DNA of 64,000 nucleotides from Proteus columbae. Lineage in GTDB: Bacteria > Pseudomonadota > Gammaproteobacteria > Enterobacterales > Enterobacteriaceae. Position numbers and translations under genes: made by a program. The stretch lies in the NCBI RefSeq assembly GCF_009914335.1, contig NZ_CP043925.1, forward strand, positions 3,286,001 to 3,350,000. Reading direction: 5' to 3'. This document shows positions 61,412-64,000 of this stretch, piece after piece (within the stretch, counting starts at the first letter, position 1; the number at the start of each line of letters is the position of its first letter). The notes beneath the pieces were generated by a model. The model saw nothing but the letters and a program-made list of their open reading frames with translations. It was not told the DNA's origin and did not search any database.

Positions 61412-61522
61412 TACTCTAAATAATTCAAGGTGCAGCTAGGCGACAAGTGAATGAGTCGCTAGGAACATACAAAAGTATGTGACTAGTGCGAATGAACGTA
61501 GTCAACAACGCTGCAACTTGAA
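61412..61522. repeat. 111-bp palindromic intergenic repeat, copy 2
   Basis: Identical to copy 1 except one base, at a period of 125 bases. It ends 14 bases after the prfC stop codon. The form suggests a short non-autonomous element of the ERIC/MITE kind. Confidence 0.92.
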
Positions 61523-61535
61523 GTATGACGAGTAT

Positions 61536-63125
61536 TTAGTGTTCACGGGTCTGATGGAACTCAACCTCAGGATAACGCTCACGCGTTAAATTCAAATTGA
61601 CCATCGTTGGTGCGATATAAGTTAAATTATCGCCGCCATCAAGTGCCAAGTTTTGTTCATTTTTACGTTTAAACTCTTCGAGTTTTTTCTCGTTATTACA
61701 TTCAACCCAGCGTGCTGTTGAAACGTTAACGGATTCATAAATCGCTTCAACGTTATATTCACTCTTCAGTCTTGCAACAACCACATCAAACTGAAGCACA
61801 CCCACGGCACCTACGATTAAATCGTTATTCGCCAATGGTCTAAAGACCTGTACAGCACCCTCTTCTGATAACTGTACCAATCCTTTAAGCAACTGTTTCT
61901 GTTTTAACGGATCACGTAAACGAATACGGCGGAACAATTCTGGGGCAAAGTTTGGAATACCTGTAAACTTCAGGATCTCACCTTGAGTAAAGGTATCACC
62001 AATTTGAATGGTTCCGTGGTTGTGAAGACCAATAATATCCCCAGGATAAGCATGCTCAACATGAGAACGGTCACCCGCCATAAAGGTTAATGCATCTGAA
62101 ATTACCACATCTTTTTTGAGACGAACTTGATGCAGTTTCATGCCTTTATCATACATACCAGATACAACACGTAAGAATGCAACACGGTCGCGGTGTTTAG
62201 GATCCATATTTGCTTGGATCTTAAAGACGAAACCTGTGAAAGTTTCTTCAGAAGCGGTAACTTTACGCACATCGGTTTCGCGAGGCATTGGTGCTGGCGC
62301 CCATTTTACAAGGCCATCAAGCATATGGTTAACACCAAAGTTACCTAATGCTGTACCAAAGAACACTGGAGTTAATTCGCCAGCTAAAAATGCCTCATGA
62401 TCAAATTCATGAGAAGCACCTAATACTAATTCTAATTCATCACGTAATTGACTTGCTAAATCATCGCCAATAGCTTCATCAAGCTCAGGGTTATCTAACC
62501 CTTTGATGACACGAGAATCCTGAATAGTGTGACCTTGACCTGTTTGATAAAGATAAGTTTCATCTTTCAGAATGTGGTAAACCCCTTTGAAGAGCTTTCC
62601 GCAACCAATAGGCCAATTAACTGGGCTACACGCAATTTTTAATTCTGTTTCAACTTCGTCCATGACTTCCATTGGATCACGAATATCACGGTCGAGTTTA
62701 TTCATAAAGGTCAGAATTGGGGTATCACGTAAACGTGTTACTTCCATTAACTTACGAGTACGATCTTCGACCCCTTTAGAGGAGTCAATAACCATTAAAC
62801 AGCAGTCAACTGCGGTTAAAGTACGATAAGTATCTTCAGAGAAGTCTTCATGCCCCGGGGTATCTAATAAGTTAACTAAGCAATCTGCATAAGGGAACTG
62901 CATGACTGAGGTTGTAATAGAAATACCACGTTGTTTTTCCATTTCCATCCAGTCAGACTTTGCATGCTGATTTGAACCGCGACCTTTTACGGTTCCTGCA
63001 CGTTGAATTGCTTGTCCGAATAACAACACTTTTTCAGTGATGGTTGTCTTACCCGCATCGGGGTGGGAGATGATAGCAAAGGTCCTTCGCTTATTGATTT
63101 CATTGAGAAAATCTTGGTTTGCCAT
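61536..63125 (-). CDS. prfC: Peptide chain release factor 3 (PrfC/RF3)
   Basis: 529 residues. G1 is SHPDAGKTT (near residue 20), G3 [11 protein letters not shown] (near 87), G4 [11 protein letters not shown] (near 141). Domains II and III follow to KYPEVEF-like [13 protein letters not shown] at the end. RF3 is a GTPase that recycles RF1/RF2 after termination. The N-terminus reads [18 protein letters not shown]. The first roughly 25 codons use GC-richer choices (AGG, CCC, ATC) than the rest, which fits a 5' end supplied by an integrative element. The ribosome site is weak (AAAGAAT). Confidence 0.96.
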   Translation of the reverse strand: MANQDFLNEINKRRTFAIISHPDAGKTTITEKVLLFGQAIQRAGTVKGRGSNQHAKSDWMEMEKQRGISITTSVMQFPYADCLVNLLDTPGHEDFSEDTYRTLTAVDCCLMVIDSSKGVEDRTRKLMEVTRLRDTPILTFMNKLDRDIRDPMEVMDEVETELKIACSPVNWPIGCGKLFKGVYHILKDETYLYQTGQGHTIQDSRVIKGLDNPELDEAIGDDLASQLRDELELVLGASHEFDHEAFLAGELTPVFFGTALGNFGVNHMLDGLVKWAPAPMPRETDVRKVTASEETFTGFVFKIQANMDPKHRDRVAFLRVVSGMYDKGMKLHQVRLKKDVVISDALTFMAGDRSHVEHAYPGDIIGLHNHGTIQIGDTFTQGEILKFTGIPNFAPELFRRIRLRDPLKQKQLLKGLVQLSEEGAVQVFRPLANNDLIVGAVGVLQFDVVVARLKSEYNVEAIYESVNVSTARWVECNNEKKLEEFKRKNEQNLALDGGDNLTYIAPTMVNLNLTRERYPEVEFHQTREH

Positions 63126-63381
63126 GTATAAATTCTTTTAGTTTGTACACGGATTTGTACACACTTTTGGAAGTACTCTCTTTTCAGTTCTTCGCTTGTC
63201 AAATCCGTCGTGTTAATCGTAATTGGCCGCTATTTTCGCTGATCTTGACTTTATAAACAATCAATGGTTATCTAATCGGTTACCATTTACTCTCAGCGTG
63301 CGCCAATGCTCAGTTGTAGCTGTTTGCAATCGTTGCTTCTTCAGCTCATGAACAACTGTGGCTAAACCACAAATTCCTTCG
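63126..63381. other. Region between the S24 repressor and prfC, probable ICE end
   Basis: 256 bases of mixed composition. TTGTACAC is directly repeated at 63143-63150 and 63155-63162. A perfect TTGACA (minus strand, 63202-63197) could be the -35 of a prfC promoter, though no good -10 follows at 17 bases. A small stem TGTGG/CCACA (63357-63371) lies near the repressor stop. If an SXT/R391-type element is present, this is its terminal segment and provides the prfC promoter. Confidence 0.5.
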
Positions 63382-64000
63382 CTACCAGAAATCGATGATA
63401 GCTTGTCGTACTACACCGATTATGGTGCAGTTGCCGTTGATCGGTATTGCCGGGTATTGCGGGTTCAAAGGTTTTAGATACTTCTGTTCACCATCAATAA
63501 CCAACTGCTTAAAGGTTGCTTCTTTCGAATCATCCAAACGCGCAACAACCAATGAACCTGAAGAGTAAGGTAACTCAGGATCAACAACGATCACTGCTCC
63601 CTCAGGTATGGATTTTTTTCCGCTTGGATTTTCCATACTGTCGCCTTTTACGCGAAGTGCGAAACAACCCTCATGTGCTTTCCCAGTGACTTCACGCCAC
63701 TCCTCAGCATCTTCATGGGCAAATCCCTCCGCTATTTCAGTCCAATCACCGGCCTGAACCCAGTTAATGAGAGGAATTCTTCCCTTAATGTCAGGCCCGA
63801 CTTCTACATTACCGACCCCCAAGCCAATCTCGCCATCACCTGTGGCGAGCCAATGAGCATTCACGCGAAGCGCTTCCGCGATCTGCATGGTGTAACGAGA
63901 CCTAGCCGATTTACCAGAGCAAATCTGGCTGATCGACTGCTGTTTGATACCAATGCGGCGAGCCAACTCAGACTGAGTCACCCCAGTAAGCTGCAAGGCA
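63382..64000 (-). CDS. setR: S24-family CI/SetR-type repressor (5' end cut by window edge)
   Basis: 205 residues visible, open at the window edge; the start lies outside. The HTH has TQSELARRIGIKQQSISQI and then RYTMQIAEALRVNAHWLATG. The C-terminal S24 peptidase has the autocleavage Ala-Gly in WVQAGDW, the serine in KGDSMENP and the lysine in EATFKQL. Such proteins repress mobile-element genes and self-cleave after DNA damage. The base composition is clearly higher in GC than the neighbours. Position directly upstream of prfC is that of setR at the end of SXT/R391-family conjugative elements. A resident prophage repressor is the alternative. Confidence 0.72.
   Translation of the reverse strand, partial: ALQLTGVTQSELARRIGIKQQSISQICSGKSARSRYTMQIAEALRVNAHWLATGDGEIGLGVGNVEVGPDIKGRIPLINWVQAGDWTEIAEGFAHEDAEEWREVTGKAHEGCFALRVKGDSMENPSGKKSIPEGAVIVVDPELPYSSGSLVVARLDDSKEATFKQLVIDGEQKYLKPLNPQYPAIPINGNCTIIGVVRQAIIDFW

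Larger units (their letters stand above)
60780..61535. other. Intergenic region between osmY-like gene and prfC with palindromic repeats
   Basis: 756 bases. The left part (60780-61150) is AT-rich and holds the osmY-like promoter, with no clear hexamers. Then come the prfC terminator, a decayed repeat copy (61241-61275) and two full repeat copies. Confidence 0.6.

Noticed and set aside
61287..61522. Repeats as attachment sites of the element at prfC
   Set aside because: They lie at the 3' end of prfC, away from the 5' junction, and have the form of intergenic palindromic elements.
1..64000. CRISPR arrays, rRNA and tRNA genes
   Set aside because: No regularly spaced repeats of CRISPR form, no rRNA sequence and no cloverleaf with conserved TTCGA-type loops were seen. 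The only tandem repeats are the terA hexamers and the two 111-bp copies.

Overview
The window reads as chromosome of an AT-rich gammaproteobacterium of the order Enterobacterales, most likely Proteus (Morganellaceae). The grounds are low-GC codon use, a chromosomal terZABCDE tellurite/stress cluster, an MR/P-like fimbrial operon with a histidine-rich MrpH-type tip adhesin, pgt phosphoglycerate uptake genes, and the enterobacterial gene order deoD-deoB-deoA-deoC ... yjjV-yjjU-osmY-prfC.

Layout. 1-496: start of a chemoreceptor gene with a sigma28-type promoter. 914-1588: HAD-IB phosphatase. 1679-19031: a large Ter supercluster with four parts. terZABCDE lies on the minus strand. Divergent from it is a five-gene metabolic operon (ATP-grasp, PRTase-TRSP, HAD, StiP-PELOTA, CitE-like), followed by the regulator terW. 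Next comes terY1-terX-terY2, with terY2 broken by a nonsense codon. Last is the signalling triad terY3 (VWA)-PP2C phosphatase-protein kinase. 19099-24732: small genes plus a compact module in which an NrtR-type Nudix regulator faces a SPFH protein/NAD-kinase-like pair across three copies of one operator. 25005-28221: dihydroxyacetone kinase dhaKLM. 28327-34646: seven-gene chaperone-usher fimbrial operon, behind 1.2 kb of very AT-rich DNA. 35878-44023: pgtABC facing pgtP, followed by a PykA-like pyruvate kinase. 44130-51937: Rap1a/Tai-like orphan, a ROK regulator-TIM barrel-MFS locus of unknown substrate, ybiI, a PLP decarboxylase with a perfect CRP site, and a small secreted protein. 52031-60779: deoCABD and nupC with CRP/CytR-type control sites, then yjjV, yjjU and an osmY-like gene. 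61536-64000: prfC, followed at the window edge by a GC-richer S24 repressor.

How the genes fit together. The Ter block looks like a membrane-associated stress complex (TerB/TerC with calcium-binding TerD-type proteins), a pathway predicted to make a nucleoside-like metabolite, and a VWA/phosphatase/kinase switch. Carbon genes recur around phosphoenolpyruvate: DhaKLM takes phosphate from PEP, PgtP imports PEP and phosphoglycerates, and the adjacent pyruvate kinase can consume PEP. The deo-nupC block is a nucleoside uptake and breakdown unit with the tandem CRP sites and intervening CytR half-site known from deoP2.

Most notable. (1) An S24 repressor sits directly upstream of the prfC start, with a base-composition shift. 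This is the signature of an SXT/R391-family integrative conjugative element inserted in the 5' end of prfC. (2) The NrtR-SPFH-NAD-kinase-like module with a triple operator is the best candidate for an undescribed system. (3) terY2 carries an internal stop. (4) Two nearly identical 111-bp palindromic repeats lie in the prfC 3' region. All calls come from reading the sequence; no database search was run.
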